64,000 nt of DNA from Planctomycetota bacterium (GTDB taxonomy: Bacteria; Planctomycetota; Phycisphaerae; Phycisphaerales; UBA1924). Under the pieces are notes generated by a model. It was not told the DNA's origin. It worked only from the letters and a program-made list of their open reading frames with translations, and did no database searches. Positions 55,356-64,000 of this stretch are shown here, piece after piece; the stretch's first letter is position 1; the number at the start of each line of letters is the position of its first letter. A program made the position numbers and the translations under genes. The stretch is taken from positions 1-64,000 of the forward strand of contig CAUJHH010000034.1 in assembly GCA_963204725.1 (NCBI GenBank), written 5' to 3'.

Positions 55356-57158
55356 CTATGCTGGCTCAATCGGCGGCTTCCCGTACAGAATCCGCCAGTC
55401 CGTCACCTCATCCATCATCGCCGCGGCGGCCGGAGCCACCACCCGGTAAACGTCCGCGGTGGTGTACGCTCGGCCCGAATCGCGCAGGGCTCGCAGCGCC
55501 TTCTCGCTCTGCCCGAGTCCCTCCGCCATGGACGCCGATCGTTCCGCCAGACGCCTGAACTCGCCCTGCTCCGAAATCGCGTGCGCCGCCGCGGCCGTCG
55601 CTGGCAGCGCCGCGCTCAGCAGCGTGAGAATCGCCGCGATGTGCTCCTCGTGGATCACCAAGTGACCGATGCATGCGGCGGCGGTGAGGATAAACATCGC
55701 CCGGGCGGCGGCGTGCAAGCGGAGGTTCACGCGCGCGAGCTGGCGGGCGGTGCTGCGGTGATACGCCACCTGCCCATCAGGCCCGCCGATCCATTGCGTG
55801 AACACGATGTCTAAGCAATTCGCCGCATACTCGGGAGTGACCCTGGCGGAGGGCATGCCCTCCAGCCGGAGCGCGGCACGGAACCGCCAGTTCATCGGCG
55901 TGCTGCGTGGGTCGCCGAACGCCTGGTGCGCCGGGGGGCGTGAGGAGGGCGTCACGCGCGCCAGCGGCCACAGATACCGCATCTGACGGAGTTGCTCGGC
56001 GTAGTACCGGCAGTCGATGGACTTCTGGTGCCAGCGGCCGCGGTTGGCCAAGACAATGAGCGTGACGATTGTCGCGATCGTGACGAGTTCCAAACCGATC
56101 CACACGGCTTGCCACGCCGGAATCACGACCACCATCAATGCGATCACGACGGCGAGCGCGCCGAGCAGGTAGTTCAAGAGGAACGCGCCCCGATAGAGAC
56201 CGGCGAAGTAGTTCGCAGGCCGATCCGTCTGGTCGTAGTACTTCTTGAACGGCGTCTCAGACTGGGCCGACACGTGAGGAGCCGACCCGCCTTCTGTCGT
56301 CGCCACTGGGCTGGGTGGCGGCGGGTAGGCGACCGCCTTCACGAAGTACCTCCACACATAGCCGAGCAGCGACCGCTCGGGCCACGACTTTGTGAGGCAC
56401 GCGGCGAAGTCCAGTTGCGACGTGCAAGCGATGGCGCCCGCGTGGGTGCGGTGCTTCTCTTCGGGCAATCGCAGAAGGCGGTTGAGCACTTCGGAAAGCC
56501 GCGCGGCCCACGAGTCGTGCTCGACGATGCAGTCTTTCGCCTCGCCGACGCGGAGCCGCAGGCGGATGACGCCCTGTTTGTCGGGCTGAAGCCAGATGAT
56601 GGGGATCTCCTGGCTCGCGGCCTCGGCGACGATCTGGGCGGTGCCGCCCTGACCATTGGCGGGCTTGCCGTCCCAGATAGCGATCACCAGGTCGGACTGT
56701 GCGAGCATGACTCGCCCGACGGTCTGATACGCGAGGCTCTCGTTGGCACGATCGCCGTCGAGCTCGAAGACGGCCGTGGCCTTCGAGAGCAGGTCGTTGA
56801 ACTCTTGCTTGGAGTCTTCGGATTTGAAGTCGTGGTCATACTCCTCGCGCAGGAACGGAAGCGGGCATTGCAGTTGGTAGCCGGCGGACAGGCCTTCTTG
56901 TGCGACAAGCCGGTCGGCGCCTTCAGCGATCGGAGAGATGATGCGTAGCAGGGGCGACTTGGAGGCATGCCCAGACTTCGGGTCCTGCGTCACCTTCGAG
57001 GCGGCATCCCCGATCGTGCTGAGCACCTCACGCACCCGCACTCGGATCTCGGCCGCTTGATCGGCAGAGAGAGACCGATGGCCGGTGATTCCGACGCGGA
57101 GAGCGAGTTGCAGCCCTTTGTTGTTTGTGTAGTTGATGCTGATGTCCTTTGGCGGCAT
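55356..57158 (-). CDS. SLOG-like nucleotide sensor with two SLATT-like 2TM segments
   Basis: A 600-residue protein. Residues 18-200 form a Rossmann-like SLOG/LOG-type domain (R-V-G-I-T-G-H-R, I-S-P-I-A-E-G-A-D-R, D-L-V-I-A-I-W-D-G-K, G-G-T-A, I-P-I-I-W-L-Q-P). Residues about 325-400 hold two TM helices followed by a basic helix with Y-Y-A-E-Q-L-R-Q-M-R-Y-L-W. A second similar unit at about 490-570 has two TM helices and E-F-R-R-L-A-E-R-S-A-S-M-A-E. Each unit resembles the SLATT domain, a predicted pore-forming effector coupled to SLOG, SMODS or TIR. Two in one chain is unusual. ATG 57158 is the only good start. Confidence 0.72.
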   Translation of the reverse strand: MPPKDISINYTNNKGLQLALRVGITGHRSLSADQAAEIRVRVREVLSTIGDAASKVTQDPKSGHASKSPLLRIISPIAEGADRLVAQEGLSAGYQLQCPLPFLREEYDHDFKSEDSKQEFNDLLSKATAVFELDGDRANESLAYQTVGRVMLAQSDLVIAIWDGKPANGQGGTAQIVAEAASQEIPIIWLQPDKQGVIRLRLRVGEAKDCIVEHDSWAARLSEVLNRLLRLPEEKHRTHAGAIACTSQLDFAACLTKSWPERSLLGYVWRYFVKAVAYPPPPSPVATTEGGSAPHVSAQSETPFKKYYDQTDRPANYFAGLYRGAFLLNYLLGALAVVIALMVVVIPAWQAVWIGLELVTIATIVTLIVLANRGRWHQKSIDCRYYAEQLRQMRYLWPLARVTPSSRPPAHQAFGDPRSTPMNWRFRAALRLEGMPSARVTPEYAANCLDIVFTQWIGGPDGQVAYHRSTARQLARVNLRLHAAARAMFILTAAACIGHLVIHEEHIAAILTLLSAALPATAAAAHAISEQGEFRRLAERSASMAEGLGQSEKALRALRDSGRAYTTADVYRVVAPAAAAMMDEVTDWRILYGKPPIEPA

Positions 57159-57305
57159 GGTCTATGGACTCCGAGTCGCCGAGGCTGCGGGCTTGATCTG
57201 AATGCACATGGAGTGCCTCACGCTTCTGGCCAAGGCGCGTCAGGTGGCACTGCGGATGCTTCGCCCCACTGCGGCTCGCCTTCAAGGGTGACAGGCTGTT
57301 CTTGC

Positions 57306-60300
57306 TCATGTCAGTTTGGCAATCCATCCATGTAGGCGCTCCCTTTCTGAAGCGGGAGTGTCGGGGTTGCGGATAAGGTCTTCCAAGACTCCCTGAAGTT
57401 CTGCGCGGCTCTCCGCAGTCTCAGGAATAGTGCAACCGGGTCCCATCATGGCACTCGCAAGGCTTCGGATGCTTTCCGGCGCGTCCGTAAGTCTTGCGAT
57501 GATCCGGAATTGGCGAAGCGCCTCGGGCTCGCTGCCCATCGCGTCGTAGGTGTGCGCCAACATGAGTCGAAACTCCGCCCGTTTGTCCGGAGGGATGGAC
57601 TTCTCATCCACAAGCGCGAGAAGATCCTCTAGCACCGTCACGGACAGGCCCAGGTGCTTCGCGATGAACAGCCGTTCAATGCGAGCCGACCGTACCAAGT
57701 TGGGATGTTGAGCGCCGATACCTATGCATGCGGTCAGGTCCGAGATGGCGGAGGTGCTTTGGCCTCCTTCTTCATGAACCTGCGCCCGATGAAGCAACGC
57801 TGAGGCTCGCTGCTTTGGTGGAATATCTTCCTTGGAGTCTGCAACAACAGTTAACACCCCCTCTGCTTCGGGCAACCGATTGGACTTCGCATAGAGCCTG
57901 CCAAGGTCCACTCTCGCTTTCAATACGAGGAGCGGTGGTGCGTCGGAACATTCGATCGCTGCTTGCAGGTCCGCAATTGCTTCGGAGCCGCGACCCAGTT
58001 CTTCAAGCACAAGGGCACGCGGAGCCAGCGCCGAGGGGCGTAAGCCCGCACGAGGAGTTGGGATGAGGAGAGCTTGCGAAAGACAAGCAAAGGCCCTGTC
58101 GTACATGCCCATCTCCGCGTGCGCACATCCACACAACACGGTCGCCTCGCCTTGCCATGGCCCCGCATCACTCCCAAACGATGCGATCGTCTCGCAGTCT
58201 GCTACCGCCCCCGGATAGTTATTGGCGCGGGTTCGTGCATCCGCTCGCTCATAGAACGCCTGCGCCAGCTGAGGCGTGTGATGGGAATCCAACTTGACCA
58301 GCTCTCGCAAATCACTGATCGCCCCGTCTTGATCGCCGGTGTTGCGCAGGACCTGCGAACGATCCTGCAACGCCCCCATCCGACAATCCACCGGGGCGTC
58401 AGCGGTACGCAAGACCGCGTCAAGGTCAGCCAAGGCGGCATTGTGGTCCCCGAGCAAACCGTACAGCCCAGCGCGCTGGAGAAGAGAGACTGCACGAGTG
58501 TCTGGCTCGGCAAGAGGGTGCCTGATGGCAGCGGAAAGATCGTCGATGGCCTCCGCGGTCTTACCCATTCGAGTCCGAGCAAATGCTCGTTGGTTGCAAA
58601 CACCAGGGGTAATCGGCGCACCCCAGCTCAGACCTCGCATCATCTCCGTGAATAGCCGCTCGGCCTCTTCAAAGTGCTCTTCTGCGAGCAAGTCTGACGC
58701 CTGGATACCGAGAGCAGTTAGTTCTTCTGCGGAGCGGGGGGTAGGGGCTGGGAGCGAGGACAGCGAAGCGAGAAAGTGTTCCGACTGAATTAGCAAGGGA
58801 CGAGCACCAAGTAATTGGGCCATGCGTTTCACGTCGCCGAGGAGCAAGCGTGCGAGATCGACATCGCCTCGCTCAAAGGCGAGCGTTGCGCGGTTCATCG
58901 TGGCACGAGCCAGTTCTCTCTTATTGTCGAGATCTCGATAACGCTTGACTTGGTCATCCATCATCCTTTCGGCGAGGTCGAAATCGTGCTGATCTCTCGC
59001 GATCAAGCCAAGTGTGCCTGTGGCAAACGCTGCACCGTTCGCGAGGCCCGCCGTCTCGCACAATGCCAGCTGCTCCTCAGCGAGCGCTTTGGCGCGAGCA
59101 AGCGTCGCCCGGTCATGGCCCGCGATCTCCCGGAGGAGTAGGGCCCTGTTGCCCAGGCATCGCGTGCGGATGAGAACATCTTTACTCTGAGCGGTCAGCG
59201 GTTCCATCTCATCGAGCAGCTTGAGAGCCTCGCTCGGCCTACCAGTTTCCTTGAGCATCCGGGCCGAGCCATCGAGTGCGATGAGCAGTCCGGACTCACT
59301 TTGCTCCTCGCGAGCCAGTCGGAGTGCGAACGTCTCCAAACACCCGGCCTCCTCAAACTGGCCACGATGCATGAAATTCTGCGCATTGTCGTCCAAAGCG
59401 CGAATGAGGAGTTCGAGCGTTGCAGTGGAATGTCCGGCTGCCGCAGCCGCCTCTGTAAGAGCAGCTTCCGCAGCGGATCGATTGGCGCTAACGAGGTATA
59501 GCGAGGCTAGCCGGGCATGGTGCGCCGGAATCTCGTGCCCTTGATCAATGCGTTCGCAGAGTTCGATTGATTGCCGAACAACACGAATCGCATTCGTCGT
59601 GTCTCCGGACCGCTCATAGAGCTCTCGCTCGCCGGCAAGAAGAAACAGATCCTCCAGCGGATCACCGAGGCGTTCACACCATCGTCGCTCTTCCCGTAGC
59701 AGAGTTGCGGCCCGGTCTACCTGTCCCTGCCGGAGGAGTATCTGGGCCTGATTACCGATGGCTCGATGAAGCCCGTGGATCTCGCCGATATCCCGACAAA
59801 GCTCTTCTGACGTATGCAGCAATGCGAGAGCGCGGGTGGAATCGGCAAGGGACTCGTGTATCAGAGCCTGATTGGCAAGAGATCGTTGCAGTGCCGCGAA
59901 AAGTCCATGGCGGCGGCAGATTGTTTCCTCCTCTTGGTGAAGTGATAGAGCCTCCTTCCAGCGGCCCATTTGATACTTGATGCTTGCCTGATTCGCAATG
60001 CTCGCTTGAACTCCGCTTGGTCTGCCAGCTGCTCTGTCGATTGCCTCCGCTTGGGCAAATGACGCCAGTGCGTCCGACAGTTGACCGCGACGGCCATACA
60101 GGCGCCCGAGAAGATTCAACGCAGCTGCTTCAGCATGAGAAATGCCGCTTGCTTTGCCTGTGCGTTCCATTTCACGTGCGACTTCCTGTGCCTCGCCTAA
60201 TCGGCCGAGCTGAATCAGGATGTCCGCTTGATTGCCCAGCGTTGGAATCAGATCAGAGGCCTGGTTGTCGGCACGATGCTTGCGTGCAATGTGTTCCCAA

Positions 60301-62963
60301 AGCGTCAGCGCAGTATTCAGATACCCAGCGGGTTCTAGCAGCTCGGCTACGGCGGCGAGGACCAAGACAGGTTGTGCGTTGGGACAGTCTGTAATCGACT
60401 TGTACGCGTCGGTTATGCGGCGAGTGGACCGCGATTCGAGACGCGCCCAGTATCGTCGAACGTCGTACTGGTCCAAGAGCCACGCACCCAATAGAAACAT
60501 GCCGTCAGCGAGCAGGGTCGCCAGTGCGTCCCAATCCTCAAGCGCGGCGAGATGCCACGGCAGTTCATCTACCTGACGATTAGTGACCACCGAAATGCGG
60601 AAATACCTCGCCAAGCCACGGCGCCTGCTTTCCAACGTGGCTGGTGAAGCAAGAAACCGCCGCCGAGCGGCGTCGCCTACTTGACGGTGATAGAAGTTCA
60701 GCACACTCCCGCCGGGCGCGGCATGCTCGGAAAGGTACGGGTCCAGATCGTGACGAAGCCGGGACCAGATCGCGATGGGGATGTGCTTGGCATCGGGCGG
60801 GAACTCGTGGTTGTACTTCTGGTTCGCGGCTTCGAGGGCGTTGCGGTAGTCGGGATCGGCCCAGAGGACTTCAAGGATCTCGTTCTCACTGAGCCCTCTT
60901 CGAGCGGCGGAGATGTATGCCAGAGCGGTGTCAACCGTCTTTCCGTGGACAGCGGGGTTCGAAAGGCGGTCGAAGAGCGCGTCGAGCAGTGCGATCGCGT
61001 TGCCGCCGATATCGATCGGTGAGACGGTCTTGTACGACGGCCAGCGGTAGCACTCCTCGAACAAGATCCGCAGGAACAGTGGGCGACGGCACTCGATTGC
61101 CTGTTCGGGACGAACCTTGTCGGCGATGACCTGCCGCTGGGCATCCGTCAGCTTGCGGGGCGGCTTGGCGTGCTTCAGCCAGAGACCCAAGAGGTCTAGA
61201 GCTTCGTCGGGCGACAGTGCGTCGATTGCGATCGCGTGCTCCAGAAGCCGCCGTCGCTGAAGGGCGCGGAAGGGTTCGCCTTGAGCATCGTCCTTCTCCG
61301 CGCCGGAAATGCACGAGACGACCAGCTTGACGTGCGGCGGCAGCGGCGTGCGCAGCCAATAGCAGGTCAGGCCGCCGTCGGTGGCTTCGAGTTGGTCGAG
61401 CGCGTCGAGGAAGAGCAGGATGGGCTTGTCAGGCGTCGCGTCGGCGAGATGATCCTGGAACTCCTGTTCCAGTTCGCGAAGGTCGGTGGGGATCGTGCTC
61501 TCGACGGGGCGGCGACGGCGGAGTTGACGGCAGAGGCTTGTGAGCAGGCCGCGGATGTTGGTGGAGCTTGGGGTTGTGCCGAGGAAGCGAACGATTTGCG
61601 TGGCGTTGGCGGGGAGGGGCGTCTGGGCGGCGCGGGCGAGGAGGGCGGTTTTGCCGGTTCCTGAGGGGCCGCGGACGACGAGCGGCGAGTTGGCCGCCGG
61701 GTTCTCCAGGTACTTGGCGATCGCCTCGAGTTCGGGCTTGCGCCCGACGAACTGGGTGGTTGGGGCTCGTTCTAGGCCGAAGCGGATGTGCGATTCGATC
61801 TCCAGGTCGAGGGCGCGGGCGTCGGTGGGGCCGGTTGCGGCGGGTTCTGGCTGGGCGGCAACGCCGGGCTGCGGCGCGTCGCTGGCACGCTCATCGGCCC
61901 AGTAGTCCTGGATCTGCTTCTTGATGATCTCCAGCAGCCGCGTTTCGATGGTGCGGCACATCGCTTCGATGTGGGTGGGGGAGACCTCCAGACCCTTGCC
62001 CCCGGGGTTGCGGTGGAGCGTGACGGAAGCGTGGTCTGCGTCTGGTTCTGTGGGCTTGGGCAGCCTTTGCCGCAGTTCGGACTTCAGGTCTTGGGCCGCG
62101 TCGTGGAGGGTGTCGTCGAACTGTCGGGGAACATTGTCGGATTTCGGGAGAGGCAGCAGATCGAAGAACTCCCCGATCTGCGGGTCGTCCTTGAACTCGT
62201 CGCGGTTGGTGATCGTGCGGAACCAGGCGACCACGTGGTCCGGGGCCTCGGGATCGGCCATGGCGCCGCGCCAGATTTCCTGTTCGGTCGCGGACGCCTG
62301 AAACTTAATGATCTGTGCCGGGGGTGAGTTGGGCGACTGTTTGTGCTTGAATCGGTCTCGGAGACCTGTTTGAGGAAACGCCACGTTGATGGCACGCCAC
62401 AGTGCGGACTCGACCGAGGCCCAGGCTTCCTTGGTTGTGTAGTCCCGGCTGTCCCCGGCTGGAGCGTCGCGGCGGGAGCGCAGGACGTATTGCCACGGGT
62501 CCGCGTTCTTGTCAAGGCGGTACCACATGCGGAGGGCGTCGAGCGATGGAACGGTGCCCGCGCTGGCGGCGTTCTGGGCCTTGTCGGCCTCGGGTGCGGC
62601 CTCTTCGAGCGATCGGAACTCGGCGACGTCGAGCGATTCCGGGAGCGGGCGCCAGCCGTAGCGGTCGCCGAGCAGCACGAGGAAGTTGGGGCGCGGCGAG
62701 ACTTCCTGGCAACGCCGCAGCTCGTCGAAGCAGATCCGCATGGTGCGATGGTCGAAGCCGGCTTCGCTCGGCACGCCCCAGCGCAGGTCGATGGCCTGGA
62801 ACTGGAACTGGCGCTGAAGGCAGTATTGCTCGAGCTTCGGGAAGACGTCCCGCTGGAGCGCGTCGCGTTCCTGCCTCAGGTCGCTGAATGTGGAACTGAC
62901 GAAGACCCGGATGACGGGGCGTAGGCGAGGTTTGGAACGGCCTGATTCCATGCTCTCAATCAT
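57306..62963 (-). CDS. Giant DUF4062 - STAND NTPase - TPR protein
   Basis: A 1885-residue protein. DUF4062 at residues about 10-140 (I-R-V-F-V-S-S-T-F-S-D-L-R-Q-E-R-D-A-L, A-I-D-L-R-W-G, L-V-L-L-G-D-R-Y-G-W). Walker A G-P-S-G-T-G-K-T is near 430 and Walker B I-L-L-F-L-D-A-L-D-Q-L near 514, in a NACHT-like STAND module. From about 880 onward roughly 1000 residues are TPR-like repeats (A-L-N-L-L-G-R-L-Y, A-L-A-S-F-A-Q-A-E, A-L-L-L-R-E). The arrangement recalls eukaryotic NPHP3/TEP1-type proteins. Start at 62963 or 62951; neither has a strong Shine-Dalgarno. It heads the minus-strand operon with SLOG-SLATT and TIR. Confidence 0.82.
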   Translation of the reverse strand: MIESMESGRSKPRLRPVIRVFVSSTFSDLRQERDALQRDVFPKLEQYCLQRQFQFQAIDLRWGVPSEAGFDHRTMRICFDELRRCQEVSPRPNFLVLLGDRYGWRPLPESLDVAEFRSLEEAAPEADKAQNAASAGTVPSLDALRMWYRLDKNADPWQYVLRSRRDAPAGDSRDYTTKEAWASVESALWRAINVAFPQTGLRDRFKHKQSPNSPPAQIIKFQASATEQEIWRGAMADPEAPDHVVAWFRTITNRDEFKDDPQIGEFFDLLPLPKSDNVPRQFDDTLHDAAQDLKSELRQRLPKPTEPDADHASVTLHRNPGGKGLEVSPTHIEAMCRTIETRLLEIIKKQIQDYWADERASDAPQPGVAAQPEPAATGPTDARALDLEIESHIRFGLERAPTTQFVGRKPELEAIAKYLENPAANSPLVVRGPSGTGKTALLARAAQTPLPANATQIVRFLGTTPSSTNIRGLLTSLCRQLRRRRPVESTIPTDLRELEQEFQDHLADATPDKPILLFLDALDQLEATDGGLTCYWLRTPLPPHVKLVVSCISGAEKDDAQGEPFRALQRRRLLEHAIAIDALSPDEALDLLGLWLKHAKPPRKLTDAQRQVIADKVRPEQAIECRRPLFLRILFEECYRWPSYKTVSPIDIGGNAIALLDALFDRLSNPAVHGKTVDTALAYISAARRGLSENEILEVLWADPDYRNALEAANQKYNHEFPPDAKHIPIAIWSRLRHDLDPYLSEHAAPGGSVLNFYHRQVGDAARRRFLASPATLESRRRGLARYFRISVVTNRQVDELPWHLAALEDWDALATLLADGMFLLGAWLLDQYDVRRYWARLESRSTRRITDAYKSITDCPNAQPVLVLAAVAELLEPAGYLNTALTLWEHIARKHRADNQASDLIPTLGNQADILIQLGRLGEAQEVAREMERTGKASGISHAEAAALNLLGRLYGRRGQLSDALASFAQAEAIDRAAGRPSGVQASIANQASIKYQMGRWKEALSLHQEEETICRRHGLFAALQRSLANQALIHESLADSTRALALLHTSEELCRDIGEIHGLHRAIGNQAQILLRQGQVDRAATLLREERRWCERLGDPLEDLFLLAGERELYERSGDTTNAIRVVRQSIELCERIDQGHEIPAHHARLASLYLVSANRSAAEAALTEAAAAAGHSTATLELLIRALDDNAQNFMHRGQFEEAGCLETFALRLAREEQSESGLLIALDGSARMLKETGRPSEALKLLDEMEPLTAQSKDVLIRTRCLGNRALLLREIAGHDRATLARAKALAEEQLALCETAGLANGAAFATGTLGLIARDQHDFDLAERMMDDQVKRYRDLDNKRELARATMNRATLAFERGDVDLARLLLGDVKRMAQLLGARPLLIQSEHFLASLSSLPAPTPRSAEELTALGIQASDLLAEEHFEEAERLFTEMMRGLSWGAPITPGVCNQRAFARTRMGKTAEAIDDLSAAIRHPLAEPDTRAVSLLQRAGLYGLLGDHNAALADLDAVLRTADAPVDCRMGALQDRSQVLRNTGDQDGAISDLRELVKLDSHHTPQLAQAFYERADARTRANNYPGAVADCETIASFGSDAGPWQGEATVLCGCAHAEMGMYDRAFACLSQALLIPTPRAGLRPSALAPRALVLEELGRGSEAIADLQAAIECSDAPPLLVLKARVDLGRLYAKSNRLPEAEGVLTVVADSKEDIPPKQRASALLHRAQVHEEGGQSTSAISDLTACIGIGAQHPNLVRSARIERLFIAKHLGLSVTVLEDLLALVDEKSIPPDKRAEFRLMLAHTYDAMGSEPEALRQFRIIARLTDAPESIRSLASAMMGPGCTIPETAESRAELQGVLEDLIRNPDTPASERERLHGWIAKLT

Positions 62964-63115
62964 ACCGGAACTTCGGAATCCCCCGGTTCTGCTCACGCTT
63001 AGCTGCCGTTCCCTACGTCTCGCGGCCAACGTCGACGCCGGTGCCGATCCGACAACCAGTGGTTGCCCCGTTACGATTACTGTCGGAAAGGTTCTGTGCA
63101 GGACTGCGACGAGCC

Positions 63116-64000
63116 ATGTCAACCCCATTCCACAGTGCGTATTGGGCCACTTTGCTCTCCCTCCGGGACGCCACCGGGAGCGTGGAGAGCCTCTCTCGCT
63201 CCATCGCCAACGCCCGGCTGGACCTCAACCCGCACCAGGTGGATGCAGCCCTCTTCGCTGTCCGGTCACCCCTCTCCAAAGGCGTGGTGCTCGCCGACGA
63301 GGTCGGTCTCGGCAAGACCATCGAGGCTGGATTAGTCATCGCCCAGCGCTGGGCCGAGCGGTGCCGCCACGTGATCGTCATTGTTCCCGCCACGCTCCGC
63401 ACGCAGTGGCAGCAAGAACTCCGCGACAAGTTCTTCCTCGAAACAGTCGTCCTAGACGCCAAGTCGTACAACGCGTCTCGCCGTCAGGGTGTTGCTAACC
63501 CGTTCGACCAAGACGGGCGAGTCGTCATTTGCTCGTATCACTTCGCCGCTGCCAACCAGACCGAGATTCAGCGAGTTCCGTGGTCGCTCGCCGTCATCGA
63601 CGAGGCCCACCGACTCCGCAACGTCTACAAGCCATCCAGCAAGCTGGCCCGCGCTATCGCCGACGCCACCGCGAACGTGCAGAAGCTCCTCCTCACCGCC
63701 ACACCGCTCCAGAACTCCCTCTTGGAGCTCTACGGGCTAGCCAGCGTGATCGACCCTCACCTCTTCGGCGACGCGGCCACCTTCCGCGAGCAGTTCGTCA
63801 AAGAGCCCGACGAGCAGCGACGTAACGGCGAGCTCCGCGAGCGTCTCAAGCCCATCGTGACCCGCACGCTCCGCAAGCAGGTTTCCGAGTACGTCCCGTT
63901 CACACGCCGTCTGCCGATCACCCAGGACTTCTTCCCCACCGACGAGGAGCAGCAGCTCTACGACCAGGTCTCGGCCTACCTCCAGCGTGACATCCTGCTC
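63116..64000 (+). CDS. SNF2-family DEAD/DEAH helicase, N-terminal part (runs off window)
   Basis: From ATG 63116 (M-S-T-P-F-H-S-A-Y-W-A) the frame is open to the window end, 295 codons. Motif I is L-A-D-E-V-G-L-G-K-T-I-E-A-G, Ia V-I-V-P-A-T-L-R-T-Q-W-Q, motif II A-V-I-D-E-A-H-R-L-R and motif III L-L-L-T-A-T-P-L-Q-N. This N-terminus, with N-P-H-Q-V-D-A-A-L-F-A, belongs to a widespread group of roughly 900-1000 residue SNF2-like proteins often found in defence or restriction loci. Partners lie beyond 64 kb. It is divergent from the giant STAND gene with a 152-base gap. Confidence 0.85.
   Translation, partial: MSTPFHSAYWATLLSLRDATGSVESLSRSIANARLDLNPHQVDAALFAVRSPLSKGVVLADEVGLGKTIEAGLVIAQRWAERCRHVIVIVPATLRTQWQQELRDKFFLETVVLDAKSYNASRRQGVANPFDQDGRVVICSYHFAAANQTEIQRVPWSLAVIDEAHRLRNVYKPSSKLARAIADATANVQKLLLTATPLQNSLLELYGLASVIDPHLFGDAATFREQFVKEPDEQRRNGELRERLKPIVTRTLRKQVSEYVPFTRRLPITQDFFPTDEEQQLYDQVSAYLQRDILL

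Overview
The window reads as a high-GC planctomycete, most likely of the Phycisphaerae side. The clues are an RHS protein carrying a dockerin-like Ca-binding pair, a short exported protein ending in a PEP-CTERM-like tail, the DUF2924 / large serine recombinase cassette common in planctomycetes, and several very large STAND-type proteins. Assignment to a phylum is inference; there is no rRNA or tRNA gene here that I can recognise.

Layout. 1-4.3 kb: end of an IS3 transposase, a low-GC membrane protein next to a 5'-truncated RHS gene, a decayed FAD oxidoreductase and a PEP-CTERM-like protein. 4.8-13.7 kb (minus strand): a gene train with 4-bp overlaps encoding a KamA-family radical SAM aminomutase, both subunits of a 3-oxoacid CoA-transferase, a class III aminotransferase and a thiolase, followed by NnrS, a cupin and a nitronate monooxygenase. 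This reads as a beta-amino-acid degradation route (2,3-aminomutation, transamination, CoA transfer, thiolysis). 13.9-17.3 kb (plus strand, divergent): tyrosine phenol-lyase and a tyrosine-decarboxylase-like enzyme. 18.9-27.0 kb: a nitrate reductase island (NarI-like cytochrome b, molybdopterin nitrate reductase, four-cluster ferredoxin-like subunit, Tat-type Rieske protein, NarK transporter, two hemerythrins, a second copy of the cupin, an AhpD-like protein). 27.0-33.0 kb: an almost complete molybdenum cofactor set (moaA, moaE, moaD, moeA, moaC, mog, mobA) plus a TauE/SafE permease. 33.1-36.3 kb: a three-gene ABC exporter (HlyD adaptor, FtsX-like permease, ATPase).

36.7-42.1 kb is mobile DNA: a complete serine recombinase cassette whose left end is duplicated at 17.3-18.1 kb and whose right-flank repeat is duplicated at 2.9-3.2 kb, then a mosaic of broken insertion sequences. 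42.2-64 kb is an accessory, conflict-like island: a membrane GT2 coupled to a TIR-GH17-like fusion; relics of an IS3 element and of a PD-(D/E)XK toxin; a plus-strand operon (unknown 458-aa protein, PfkB-AAA-RyR fusion, DUF4062-STAND-TPR, small zinc-knuckle-like protein); a convergent minus-strand operon (DUF4062-STAND-TPR giant, SLOG with two SLATT-like segments, ThsB-like TIR protein); and the start of an SNF2 helicase.

The best candidate for an undescribed system is the pair of convergent operons at 46.5-63.0 kb. It combines a predicted nucleotide-producing enzyme (TIR), predicted nucleotide sensors (SLOG, RyR, PfkB fold), two DUF4062-STAND-TPR threat receptors and a predicted membrane effector (SLATT). 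The second candidate is the aminomutase-led beta-amino-acid pathway, in which the aminomutase lacks the two aspartates that recognise lysine. All family calls are from motif reading by eye; no database search was run.
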